NCBI GenBank assembly: GCA_018398815.1
Contig: CM031595.1
Location: 134,660,668 to 134,724,667, forward strand
Direction of reading: 5' to 3'
Length of the DNA stretch: 64,000 nucleotides
Source of the DNA: Conus ventricosus
Lineage: Eukaryota; Mollusca; Gastropoda; Neogastropoda; Conidae
Below are positions 52,501 to 64,000 of this stretch, in pieces. Every line of letters begins with the position of its first letter. Within the stretch, counting starts at the first letter, position 1. The notes beneath the pieces were generated by a model. That model worked only from the letters and a program-made list of their open reading frames with translations, made no database searches and was not told the origin of the DNA. Made by a program: the position numbers and the translations under genes.

Positions 52501-53770
52501 TGTACACAGTAAACCTTTGCATGCAAAAAATTTCTCTGAAAACTGATGTGCTATAAGCTCTTTTCATTTGCTCTCTGTTCTTTTGCACATCTAATTGTCA
52601 CCTGTCTCACAAGCTGGACTTGTATTTGTGGCAAACCGATTGTAATCAGTTGTTAACAAACCGGCATGTGGGAAACATGAAGGTAAAGGAATAACCTGTT
52701 AGGTGCCATAATGTCTGAAGTTTATACTAAAGTTTACTATGCTGCAGATACACTGAAAATTGTCTTGAAACTGTTCTCATACCAGTGCGTTTTCAGTGGA
52801 AAGCTTTCCATGGGACATGCATTAACGTTTCATCTTTGTCAACAATTTGTTCATACTGTGACAGTGAATGCAGGATGTTTGTTCAATATGGCTCACAGAG
52901 AGACAAATCATAAACTGCACGGTGTGAAGTCTGCACACACTGCATGCAGTAGTAATTTATAAAGTAATGACAGCTTTGCGGCTTAATGGACTCAGAACAA
53001 ACATTCATATCAGCCTTCCTTCTCAACTCTGCAGACATGCTACTTGCAAATTAATTTGTAAGCACAGCAGCTTATTTTCAGTCCTCAAATACGTTTTATG
53101 GCACTGTATTTATCATATACACAAAACAAAACAAAAAAAATCACTTATCTACAAGCACACATTTGCTTGTTTGAATTGTGCAATCACAGGCATTCCCTTT
53201 TTGAATGCGTGTGAAGTGCAGAAAGAAATGTGGAAATAGGAAAGTTGTTTTTTTTTTTCAATCAAAAGTCAAAATCAAAGATGCATCTAAAACTCTGCTT
53301 CTCTTCACTAATCACTTAGTATGCAAGAGGCATGGTGGTTTCAAGTTAACTCTTCAAATTTCTGTAAAGCGTTCAATGAACCATGACATTCCACTCATTA
53401 ACTTCTTTGCATATACAGACAGCAAGCTAGTCAAGGGATTTACTTCCAACACTTATGATTTGGATACCTGTTCAAGATTCGTCAAGCCGAGAGCACTTTT
53501 AATAGCAAGCCAAGACACTGCCTCATATTGTTTTCTTACAGCCATATACTTGCAAAACACACTAGTTTCACAGCTGACGATTGTATCTCATCTATCTCTT
53601 CCCCCCCCCCCCCCCACCCCACCCCTCTTCCTGAACTCAAGTCAAATTGCTGGTTCAATACAGTGAATACCCATCTGTCTCACTGCAGTAAACACTGACA
53701 TTTCCTTCTCGTTTTTGTAGCATGACTTGCACACAAATTATATAACAGCCACCAGCTATGTTTCACTTCC
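49595..53770. other. Non-coding stretch
   Basis: AT-rich DNA with no recognised exon or large repeat; poly-C occurs at about 53601-53615. RRM exons expected for an hnRNP gene were looked for on the minus strand and not found. Confidence 0.4.
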
Positions 53771-53790
53771 ATTTTTTTTTTTTTTTTTTT

Positions 53791-53843
53791 TAATGTTGCT
53801 ATAGCCCAGCGACCGCAAAGGGCCATATCAGGGCTGTCACCAT
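53791..53843 (-). repeat. Conserved LINE 3'-terminal block
   Basis: The minus strand reads GGTGACAGCCCTGATATGGC, then TGCGGTCG and CTGGGCTATAGCAACATTA, followed by poly-A. The same block, about 85% identical, ends the LINE at 450-504. Confidence 0.85.
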
Positions 53844-53864
53844 GTTAAAATCAACTCACCAGTC

Positions 53865-53869
<5 letters not shown>

Positions 53870-53902
<33 letters not shown>
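53870..53902. repeat. Poly-A tract
   Basis: About 33 A on the plus strand, 27 bp beyond the LINE 3' block. Confidence 0.9.
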
Positions 53903-53904
<2 letters not shown>

Positions 53905-53979
53905 TTCACACATCTTGTTAAATGACATCGTCCTACAAACGCACCAGAAAGTTTGTTAAAATCTTTCTGCCGTAAAATC

Positions 53980-56900
53980 TTAAATCAGAAAAAAAAAATG
54001 TTAATCTCTCTCAAAAACTCAAGGATCACGTCAGGCGGGACCCCTGAACAGGATCTTCATGGCCCTCCGCCGAAAAATGTTTGTGTTTGTTTCATTGGGG
54101 GAGTGGCGCATGACATGGAATGCACCACGGAGCTTCTTCACTCTTTAAAAGGAAAGCATGGGTAAAATACGAATGGCCGGTGTGCAGCCGGCACAGAATC
54201 GTTTCCTCTTTACGACCTCCCGACGTGGATGGGAGGAAGTCCTTAAGGTTTGGACGGATATGAAAGAGTTTGTTAGTCGTCTGTGTGTTCCAATCCTCCT
54301 GCCAGGGGTCTCTCACATATCGTTAATTTTGGGTTTCACGTCTGAGCAGGGGATATAAATGTTGGACAGTTTCTCTCTTGTGGCGTTCTTGGCTAAACGA
54401 TCAACCATTTCGTTTCCGCCGATGCCAACATGACCAGGAACCCAAGCAAGATAATGTTGTAACCGTCCGCCTTCAAGTTGCTAAAAAGTTAAAAAAAAGA
54501 AAAAAGTTCTGGATGCAAAGGGTTGCGGCCAGCTTAGCCTCCAAAGCTGACAGCGAATCCGACAGAACCAGAAAGTCCCTCTTCGAAGATTGTGATATTA
54601 TCTTCAAAGCCAAAACCAGAGCAGTAAGTTCAGCAGAATATACAGAAGCATCTGAATAAAATATGTTTCAAACAGTATCTGAGAAGGACCCCCAGGGCAG
54701 TAGGCTGCACAGGCCACTCCCTCTTCAGACTTGGAACCGTCAGGAAAACTTTTTGATAGGATGGAATTTGGAACAGAGCTCAGCATACAAAGCCTTGTAC
54801 GCCAGAGAGCTGGTAGACTCTTTGCGAAAAGCTGCAAGATCGAAATGAATCTCTGGCATGAAGAAGGTCCACGGAGGTTGATCCGGAAACTTAGAAAAAT
54901 CCGACACAACTCCTAGGTCTAGACCTGCATTCCGCACGTGAGGCTGCATTACGAAGACAAACGGCGGAATACATTTCGGGTTGTTTTCAATTCTTTGGAA
55001 CTGAAGGACAAAGACACAGTCTTTAGCAGGATTCTGCGGTTCTGAGAACAGTCGGATATAATAATTCAAAGACAGTTTCAGCCTGCGGTTGGACAATGAG
55101 GTTCACCGCCTCTGCGTACAGGCTGTACCCCAGGGGGGGTTTGCGGAACGCTCCAAGACAGAGACGAAGCCCTTGATGGTGGATAGGGTCCAAGGTTTGA
55201 GGTAGAGGGTCTTGCAGAGCCGTACACGGCACAACCGTATAGCCAGTTTGGAACGGACCAAGGCTCTGTAGAGGTGCAGCAAAGTTTTCTTATCAGCCCC
55301 CCAGTCGGTGTGTGCTACGACCCCCCAGAATATTCAGGCTTTCTGGCAAGAAGTTTTGAGGTTTTTGATGTGGCTGAGAAAGTTGAGTTTTTGGTCAAAA
55401 ATAACTCCCAGGAATTTGGCTTCTTTTAAAAACTGGAATGGTGGACTTGTCAAACGAATTTCAGGATCATCAAAGAATCGACGAAAATTGGGGAAAAAAT
55501 GAATTGACTGGTTTTGGTACGGGAGAAGGTAAACCGTTTTCCTCGGCCCCCCGTTGGATTCTGTTGACGCAAAGTTAGAGTCGACGCTGTACACTGTGGT
55601 AAGAAGCTCCAACTGCATACAGCGCAAAGTCATCAACAAACAGAGGGGAAACCGGTGCCCAGTTTACCGATTGGACAATGTCATTAATTTTAATGCTGAA
55701 AAGGGCGGGAGAAAGATGCTCCCCTGAGGAACCCCAACCCTGCCCATGGATGTCAGAGAGTGTGTCCCAACCGCACCTTGAACTGTCGATCGGCTAAAAA
55801 TTTTGAATGAACAGAGGCAGGTGACCCCGAAAACCAATCTGTGCAGGTCCATGAGGACTCCTTTTTTTCACGTGGTGTCGTACGCCTTTTCGAGGTCGAA
55901 AAAGATAGCGACCCATGCTGCTTGTTAACAAAGGCGTTGTGGATGGTGGTTTTCCAGACGGTTTTAGATGGTCAACCGTCGAGTGGTATTTCCCGGGAAA
56001 AACCGCACTGTTCACTGGCCAAAAGACCATCGGTTTCCCAGCTTCCACATCAGACGGGAGTTGACCATCTTTTCCATCAGTTTACAGAGGCAGCTGGTCA
56101 GAGCAATTGGGCGATAGTTGGAAGGGTTGGGTAAGGTCCTTTCCAGGCTTTGGAATGGGAATGATCAGGGCTTTCCGCCAGGAGGGCGGAAAGGACCCTG
56201 TGGTCCAGATATGGTTATGACTTGGAGAAGAGTCTGGAGACACTTTCGGGGAAATGTTTCACAACCTGATAATGAATGTCATCCAGACAGGGGCAGAACA
56301 GTGCAGGTTTGTAAAGCTGATTTGAGTTCAACGATTGAAAAAGGAAGATTATAGGTTCAGAGTTGTCCGATGTGAAATTGTATGAAGATTTCTCTCTAAC
56401 CTCTTTGTTTCTTAAAAAGACTGCAGATTATTTGAAGAAGAGGAGTTCTGTTGGATGGTGGAGGCCAACAGATTGGCAACAGTTGTTTGTCAGTGATCAG
56501 AGCATCAGCAAGTTTCAAGTGATGAATGAGGGGTTGGTGTTCTTCCCTTTGATTTTTCAAATGATGTTCCAGACTTTTTTCTTGGAAGTTTTAGATGTCA
56601 CCCTGGAGCAGAAGTTTCTCCAGGACCGACGTTTACTGATTTTGAAAGTGTGTCTCGATTTAGCACGGAGTTCTGATGGGCTCTAGCGTTGGGACCCAAG
56701 GTCGTTGGTATACCCACGTGAGCCGTTTGCGAACTTTTGAAATTTGTTGGCAGTCTAAATTTGGGAACCCAGGGTGTTTTTGGCATTTGGAGTTTGTCGG
56801 AAGACACTGGAATACAGGTTTTAGCACACTTGATCACGGTTTTTAGTCGTGATTTGCTGGGTCTGGACTCTGAAAAAAATCAGTGCCCTGGAATTCTTTT

Positions 56901-57623
56901 GAAATAGTGGTTGAAAATAGATCCAGTTTGCTTTCTTATAATTGTGATTTTGAGAACAGAGGCGGTTTCAGTTAATAGGGGCCCTGTAAAAGAACAGGGA
57001 AATGGTCACTTCCTGCAGATCGTCATGGACAGACCACTCATAGTCCAGACCAGCGAGGGGTCACAAACCGAAAAATCAAGCACGAAGAAAACCTGTGGAA
57101 GAGTGGAGATAAGTTGCAAAATCCGTCGTTCGGGACAAAAACAAATCCAAATCTGAAAGGACATCCTCAATTAGCAAACCTCTGGATGACGTACTGGCAC
57201 AAACCCAAAGAGGATTGTGACCGTTAAAGTCACCCAACAGCAAAAAAGGTCGAGGAAGTTCTTCATCAGACGACAAGGTCCTGACGACAAACCGGACAAA
57301 AGGTGGAGAATAAAGGGAACAGTTTTGTCACAGTCTTGTGGAGAGGACTCTCGCAGCTACAGCCTAAAGGGGGTAGACAGAATGACAGGACTAACAACAA
57401 ATTTTTGGTAGGAGAAGGGCAACCCCGCCCGACAGCCCCCAACGTGGATGGTTGTGCAGGTTTCGAAAGATTATTAAGCCAGAAAGAGTAAAGGTCTTCT
57501 GGCTTTGAATTTGGTTTCTTGAAGAGCCACGACGGAAGGTTTTGGGAGACTGACACAAAGCTGCAGCTCCTCGAAGTTGGAATTTAGACCACGGATATTC
57601 CAATGGAATATTGTACTATCCAT
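53980..57623 (-). pseudogene. LINE ORF2 (EN-RT-RNase H) remnant
   Basis: ATG at 57623 opens FHWNIRGLNSNFEEL, the usual start of the AP endonuclease. FLLLGDFNGHNPLW follows at about 57255-57215. The RT part shows IPIPKPGKD near 56150, GVPQGSI near 55745-55725, and FLGVIFDQKLNFLSHI near 55405-55360. IHHQGLRLCLGAF marks the thumb near 55180. DGSKSEEGVACAAY near 54740 is RNase H, and LHTGHSYFTHAFLL, then C-x-x-C, near 54200-54120 is the C-terminal region. At least eight frame changes separate these. Confidence 0.75.
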
Positions 57624-57679
57624 GGTGCAGAGGCGAAATAGAGAAATCAGGTCATTCTCCTTTTCAACGTCCGCATCTA

Positions 57680-60170
57680 TGGAGCAAATTTATTAGTTAG
57701 TTTCACTGGACTGTGGGTGGCCTTTGGCCCTGCTGGCAATTTCCCGCAGGGGGACAAAGGCCTGAGTTTGGAGATGGGGGAGGTCTGGATTTGGGAGATG
57801 GTGGAAGGTTTTTCTTCCTCATCTCCACCTTTCTCCACACTGGGGTTGAACCCCTTGCCCGCACGGGACTGGACAGGGAAAATTCGAGTTGGGGGTTTGC
57901 TGTTTTTTAATCTCCCCAGCGCAGATGTTGTAGACTGCTGGGGCGTCTGAGGGGTGGCGGATTTTTTGCCTCCACCGGGGGCATTCACTGTGGGTTGGGA
58001 GGTGGGGACCTGCTTCCACCGGGAGCTGACATTTCACGGCTGTCAGAGCAAGCCACTTATTTCTGAGAGGCAGGGGAGTTTACAGCTCTCCCACAGCTGC
58101 AGAGGCCAAGCCGTGAATGCAGGTCAAGGAAAGGGGTGTTTTCTGCAGGCTGCTCCCACCAGCCAGCTAACCGTGTTTGTATCGACCAACTGAATGTCAC
58201 TGTGTACAGCGGGTTTGGGCAGCAATGTGTTCGGCATTGATGAGGCCATTAAAAATGGGGCTCTTAGTTTGATAATCAGTGGTTGTCATGAAAAATGTAA
58301 TATATCTGTGCTCTTGAGATGACTGAATAGGCGAATTCCCGACAAATTTTTTTAATACCAAACTCGACTAGGTTTATTTTCCTTTTAGATAATGTAGATA
58401 CGGCATGAAAGCTTGTACACAAGAGGTCAGGCGATATCAAACAATGACAACACACACAAAATTTGTGCAAGAATGACGTCATCACTTTCTGGGAACTTAA
58501 TTTTCCCTAGTTAACTATACAAAAGTTTGATACATGCCTCTCTTGGACTACAACAACAAAAATTTTGGGTCAGAAATGTGTAAGGCTTGTTTGTCGCCCT
58601 ATAACTAAGTGTCTCGAATGGGACAGAAAAAAAAGCTGTGAGTTCTTCCTTGCAGTGTCTTTGAAAAGAAAAATTCATCAGTCTGGCAGCAGATGACCGA
58701 GTGGAAATTTCTTTACGGCCGAAGCATAGAAGATGCTGTGGCCGTCTGACTGCCCACAACCTGCTTGGGGGCCCTTCAAAAAAGGAGATCTTCTTTTCTG
58801 TTTTAAAACTCTTTGTATTGCAGATTCCTGAATCCACAGAGGACAATTTCGTGAAGGGAGGGATGGTCGCCACCGCAGTTTGCACAATGTGCCGGATCTT
58901 TACACGGCCCATCAGGGGTTGCCTTGCAGCAAATACCGCACACCTCCTGCCCAGAAACAGCGGTCTCTGACATGGCCAAACCTCTGGCATTTTGAAAACC
59001 CTTACGGGGACGGCACATACAGCTGACATAAAACATTTAGGTAACCGACTTTGATGACCGGAGGCAGCACGGGTTTTTGCAGAACTCAGAAAGAGGGTGT
59101 TGTGTCCACTTCTCTGAACCTTTCTTTAACCGTCCCCCTGCGCACCTCCGCCCACCCCTTTGGGGACGCCAGTTCCGTCTTGATTTCTGCCTCTGAGACC
59201 CCCTGATAGATCTCTGCAGCGAATCACACCTTTTGACGAATTTTAACTGTTTATGAGGAGTCACCCTGACTCCCTGCCCACTATTTTTGTTGCTCTCAAC
59301 AGTTGTTCAGATTGCTTTTTAGATCGACATTAAATTAGAAATGACCCCATTCTCAACCTTTTGACTGACTGAGGGTCACCTGCTAGACCTTGAAAGCCCT
59401 TTGGGATGGCAAAAGGGCTCAGAGATGAAAGGGGTCTTTCCTGCTCCGTCCCTTTCCATCACGAGCCAGGAAGCCCAGAAAACCGTCTTCTGTCGTACCT
59501 AGTATCAAAAATCGCTGTCTGTTTGAAAGTCCTCTGAAAAAGGGGATGCGCCTTCCTCTTCCTTTTTGGGGGGGGTATTTTTTTTTGAAAAAGCCATGTG
59601 TATTTATTATATTTCATCCCTCCCTTACCCACCCACCTTGGAGTCCAACTAAGGGGCCAGGGCCAAGAATCACCGTCTTGACCCCTTTCCAGGCTTCGGG
59701 GAAGATATACAACAGACAAAAAACTACCAACCCTATCCCCCCTGATCATGCCCAACTCCCGGGAACAGAGAGCTGGCACTACAGGGGTTATTTTGGGCCC
59801 ACCCGGGAGAAATGCCTGTTTTGACCCAGCCCCAAGAAGGGGAGCCGATTAGTACACCCGGGCCAAGGTGTACTCCCCGTCTAGGAGAGGTCGAGCCAAA
59901 GTGATTGTTGAGAGCGCTGGCCCTCTCAAACACCAGGATCTCATCCCCCTCCGACACAGGTCGCACCGCACGGCCAACGCGGCGGATCTTTAAAGGGGAC
60001 CCCAGAGAGAAAAGGGGGTGTGGAAAGAAGACTTGAAGGGGAGTTGAAGAAAGAAAAAGATCCGTTAAGAAAGGCAGAAGACAGAATAGGAAAAAGGTGG
60101 GGTTTCTATTTGTCTGGCCCTCACTCCTAACCTTTCTGACATGGGAGACCCTACCAGGGGCAAACAATTC
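57680..60170 (-). pseudogene. LINE ORF1 (gag-like) remnant
   Basis: Pieces in several frames. The clearest is at 59036-58803: EVCGICCKATPDGPC, then HCANCGGDHPSLHEIVLCGF, part of the triple C-C-H-C knuckle set of LINE ORF1 proteins. Upstream pieces (59264-59037) are basic; downstream pieces (58037-57677) are rich in Pro, Lys and Ser. Confidence 0.6.
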
Positions 60171-60360
60171 CCACCACGTAATGCTTGCCAGTCAGCAAAC
60201 TTGGCTATACAGGGCCCAGAAGCGTTCATAACAAATAACCATCTAGCTGAGTATTGATGCCCCCCTCAGCAAAGCCTAAAAAATTTACTGGACCACGCAA
60301 GGCCACCGACCACGGCAAGGTTGCACCCCCGGAGGGTCACTTCCAAATATGACACATTTT

Positions 60361-63300
60361 CACATACAATTTAAAAAAAAAATAAATACATACTTATTTT
60401 CAGTTGCAGAAGCAAAAATTACAATGCAGAAATTGCTATCTTACAGCGGAGTAAATGCTAAGGACTGAATATCTTTAAAAATAAATTCAAGTGCCTATAA
60501 AATCATACAAAATTTTTAAAAATCATGCATCTATTTCAAAATGAAAAAAGAAGTAGGAAGGTTTTGCAACCTGTAAAAGATTTGTTTGCTTTTTATATCC
60601 TGGCATGCTGGGAAACAACCTGTAAAACTTATGTTTTGGTCCAAGTAAAAAAAAAGAAAGAAGAAAAAACACACACACAAAAAGTCATCTGGATGAACAG
60701 GAATCAAATTTGAAAATCTACACAGAAAGAAGGAAGTCTGGTGTGTTTACATACTTTTTAAGTCAATATTGCAAACACTAAGTTAAGATGATCAATCACA
60801 GTCATGGGCAGTAAATTCTTCTAGTCGTGCATGTATGACAACAGTTGAGGCCCGAGAGAATATAAATGCATATTCAACACTGCACCCAAGTGATCAGGAG
60901 GGGAAATAGCAAAGGAAGTTTTTTAGGACAAATTTTTTTAAACCCCGGTGGTAAGGAGGGAAGAAGCAATGGAATATTTACAGGACTATTTTCTTCTTCT
61001 TTTTTTTTGTAATACACCATTTACCTATATCATCACACACACACACAAAAAGACAAAAGGCACAACAAAGCAAGATCACTAAACCATCCATCAATTCTAA
61101 AACGTATTATAATGAATATCAACTAGCTTACAAGACACGCATCAGACCTGCCAACCCATTGTTAGGCTTGAGAGTATGATTTTCAATAATGTGAGTAGCA
61201 AAACTACATTTGAGAGTACCAGTCTGGTTTTGGATAGGAAGACAAGACGTACAACCCAGCCCTTTTTATGCATACAAATGTGTTCTGAAGGCAATTGACA
61301 CCCACACTTACAGACAGGAAGAATGACCATTTTAAGTAACCCATGACATCGTCAAGAAATTAGAGGGAAAGGGACTAATGCAGTCTGAAACCAAAATCAT
61401 ACTTGGGGGGGAGGGACAGAATGGGCTAAGTAACCAAAGGGGGTCAAGCAGTAAGGAACATGAAGAAGGGAGCGAAGGATGGTTGTGGATGGCGCCACAA
61501 ATAAGGGGGTAAAAGAGACAAGGAGGTGGAGTTTAGTATGTCTAGGGTTTATGCTTTATGGCCAAGACAACAGCTGCAACTGCAAACGACATCTACAGTG
61601 GCTTTAGACAAACTGAGATGACTGTACCACTTCTAACAATTCATCTACTGCTGCATGTTCATTTATATGGAATAATCGGTTTTATACAAAAACTGCAGAA
61701 TGTGGGTGTGGACATTTGCAAGTGTTTCTGCTTAAATTATTTAAAAAAAATTGCCCTTGTTTACACTGCTATTTGCATATTTGGCATATATGGGAAGTGA
61801 GCCCATCACATGACACACTCTAGAGAGATGTAGGCCTTAACAGACAAAAACTCATAACCTGACCTGGGCCCAATACATAGATTTACCCCCCAAACCCAAA
61901 AACCCTCAGTCCATCTTTCCAATATTTTCTCTTATGTTTATTCACTTTTTCATTTCCTTACTCCAAAACCCATGCATGAAGTTCTCATGGCTAGCAATAT
62001 CAAGCAGCATACAGAGACAAAACTGCCATGTGACGCCTACATGATGAACTGAAACTTGCCACCATAAAGGGTGTACGCTTCTGTTTAAGTATGTATGCTT
62101 GGTCATATCTACATGTTTGCATTTCTGTCTCTGTGTAAGTGTGCATGCAAGAACACTTTAATGCATGTACTAGCAAGCTTTAGTCCTTTCTCTCTTCTAT
62201 CTCAGCATACACTGTCCACATCTAGTAGAGCTGAAGCAAAAATGAAAACGAGTCACATTGGTAATTTGTCACAACATTGGTGATTTTTGGGTGATGCATC
62301 CAGTAACGAAATAATCAAACGGGAAAATTTCTTTATAAAAAAAAAAGAAAAAAGAAAACACACATCCTACTACTTAAATCCTCTTCCCCTCACTCCCTCG
62401 ACATGTCCTTTATTTTTCTTTCTTTCTCATTCCAACAATACAACCAAGAACTGCTTGCTCTGACCCATCCCCCACAATTTATTCTCACTGATTTTTCCAT
62501 CACTTGTAAACGACTGAGAATTTAGAGGTGAGGAGAGGAAGACGATGGGGAAGGAGAATGCAGGAAGAAGTTGAAGCTGAGAGAAGAAGGTGGGGGGGAG
62601 GGAGAGAGGAGAGAAATCCAAGACAGCACAGGAGGTGAAGGCAGTTGCATGAGTGTTTGGGGAGACAGCAGGTACTGTGCAGTAAAAAAACATGGTTAGT
62701 AAGATCAGAAGAGCAGCATGAATGAGCTAAGTGCCATGCTGAACAGAACAATGTATGGCCATTGTGTTTCCCTGTGGTTAATGATGATCAGGGTGGCTAG
62801 AAAAGCAGAGAGTGGTTCATTTATATCTTCAGATGAGTCGTTTTTCCCCAGTTTGGCTTGCATGCTAAATACACAGACAGTCCTTACCCCAAAGAATACT
62901 ATTCCATTCTCTTTTTCTTTGCCAAATTTCTAAATTTCGATAAGGCGAGTTTTTTTGTACTTGGCCAGAAAGGAAAGTTACTGAGGACATTACAAAACCA
63001 ACACAAAGTCAACAATACAGCAGATATCACCCCCCACAACTGGGTGAGCTATAAACATAATACCAGTCTGAATCCAGAGAAAAAAAAGGCCCCTCACTTA
63101 CATTGTTTCAAATAAGGAATGCATTAAAAAAAAAAATGAAAAAAGCATGCCGCTACAGTAGCAACTAAGAAGGAAAAAAAAGTGAAAAAATTTGAGAAGG
63201 GACAGGGTTCACTTAACTTTAAAAAAACTAAACGTGTCCTGAAATGCAGGGTGCAAGTCCAGCTTACATACTAAAGCATACAGGAAAATACTATCATACT

Positions 63301-64000
63301 GCATTTGTAAAGGGAAAAGTACAGTCAACAGATAATTCAGTTTGAAAATGTCCCTCCCAGTAGAAATATCTGTTCCCCGAAGTACGACTCTTCATCGAGA
63401 TACATTTTGGGTTTTTTCAGTCATGATGCTGCAACATGAACTGCAGAACCTCACAAGTGTTTGATCTATTGTCATGCAATTTTCACCAATGGATCTGAAA
63501 TTTAAAAAATCTTTGAATGTGAGCAATTTATTTAACATCAATATGTAACATCAACTGTAAGACTTGAAATATTGTAACATTTTAATGACTGAATTTGACC
63601 AATCCATACCCCTTTTTCACAATGTTTCTCTTGTTTTACACACACACACCAAAAAAAACAAAAAACCCAACTAAGAAATTTCCCAAACTGACCATATTGT
63701 TTCACTCTGGCATTTTAGTTTACACTCTTCTACTAGAATTCCAGTTCTTTTCTTCAAAAGCTTAACCGTTCCAAAGCCTTATTTGACGAGATAACTTGAC
63801 GGCAAGAATGTGTACTCTTCGCGCCATGGCCGTCAAGCATACTCGCACAAGGAAGTCCGGAATTTTCTTTTTTTATGTTTGACTGCTTGCAAAACAGAGG
63901 ATATTTTCAGAGAGGTGAAGATCTTTAGATTCTATTGATAGTTGGTAACTCATTTTCATCATAAAGAATCCCCTCTTTTCAAGCGATTTTTTTGGGTGAC
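60361..64000. other. Non-coding stretch at the right edge
   Basis: AT-rich DNA with short AC and poly-A runs and a purine-rich patch at 62525-62620. No exon, RNA gene or transposon end could be supported. Confidence 0.4.

Larger units (their letters stand above)
53771..60360 (-). mobile_element. Near full-length I/Jockey-like LINE, frame-broken
   Basis: Read on the minus strand, the order is ORF1 with Cys-His knuckles (about 60170-57680), ORF2 starting at 57623 with endonuclease, reverse transcriptase, RNase H and a C-terminal knuckle region, a 3' UTR with a terminal block (53843-53791) and a poly-A tail (poly-T on the plus strand, 53771-53791). RNase H downstream of RT places it in the I/Jockey/R1 part of the LINE tree. 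The 5' boundary near 60.36 kb is approximate. Many frame breaks prevent function as sequenced. Confidence 0.75.

Noticed and set aside
58511..59029. 172-codon minus-strand frame
   Set aside because: An alternative frame of the LINE ORF1 region; the Cys-knuckle motifs are in the neighbouring frame.
61141..61330. Possible hAT end (CAGACCTGCCAACC)
   Set aside because: The start looks like a transposon end, but no inverted partner or target duplication was seen.

Overview
The window is eukaryotic nuclear DNA: split genes with GT-AG introns, long AT-rich introns, very many (AC)n and (AG)n microsatellites, and decayed transposons of several classes. The repeat mix (a compact short-LTR Gypsy element resembling the Mag/Steamer group, I/Jockey-like and CR1-like LINEs, piggyBac- and hAT-like DNA elements, and a Polinton-like relic) suggests a marine invertebrate, most likely a mollusc and perhaps a gastropod. 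That placement is inference; there is no rRNA, mitochondrial or marker gene to test it.

The only complete host gene found is on the minus strand, about 29.1 kb down to 9.87 kb. It has an untranslated first exon ending at 29035, a start codon at 27205, 15 coding exons whose splice phases all agree, and a stop at 9866. It encodes about 923 residues made of eight repeated EF-hand pairs. In most of the leading hands the calcium-ligating Glu at loop position 12 is Gln, so much of the protein looks like a structural EF-hand scaffold. Exon 13 lacks one base.

Region 1-9.8 kb holds a LINE 3' end (1-525), microsatellites, a Polinton/adintovirus-like relic (about 4.78-6.2 kb), a GGAA/TGACGTCA-rich degenerate array, a 55-bp x 9 minisatellite and AT-rich DNA that includes the EF-hand gene's 3' UTR. 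The EF-hand introns carry long microsatellites, two degenerate minisatellites, a piggyBac-like element (22062-22949) and LINE scraps.

Region 29.3-35.95 kb is a three-layer nest: a CR1-like LINE fragment, split by a 5'-truncated LINE (10-bp target duplication), whose target duplication was in turn hit by a 4.8-kb Gypsy-type element with 183/185-bp LTRs and a 5-bp duplication.

Region 36-53.8 kb is mostly non-coding, with a hAT-like element (40157-41354), palindromic tandem repeats and two candidate 3' exons of an hnRNP A/B-like RNA-binding protein (49555-49594 and 44730-44802, minus). Region 53.8-60.3 kb is a near full-length but frame-broken I/Jockey-like LINE on the minus strand. Nothing recognisable was found from 60.4 to 64 kb.

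A pattern across the window is that most coding breaks and the only two LTR differences are one- or two-base indels, often in short homopolymers. Consensus sequencing error should be excluded before any gene here is called a pseudogene.
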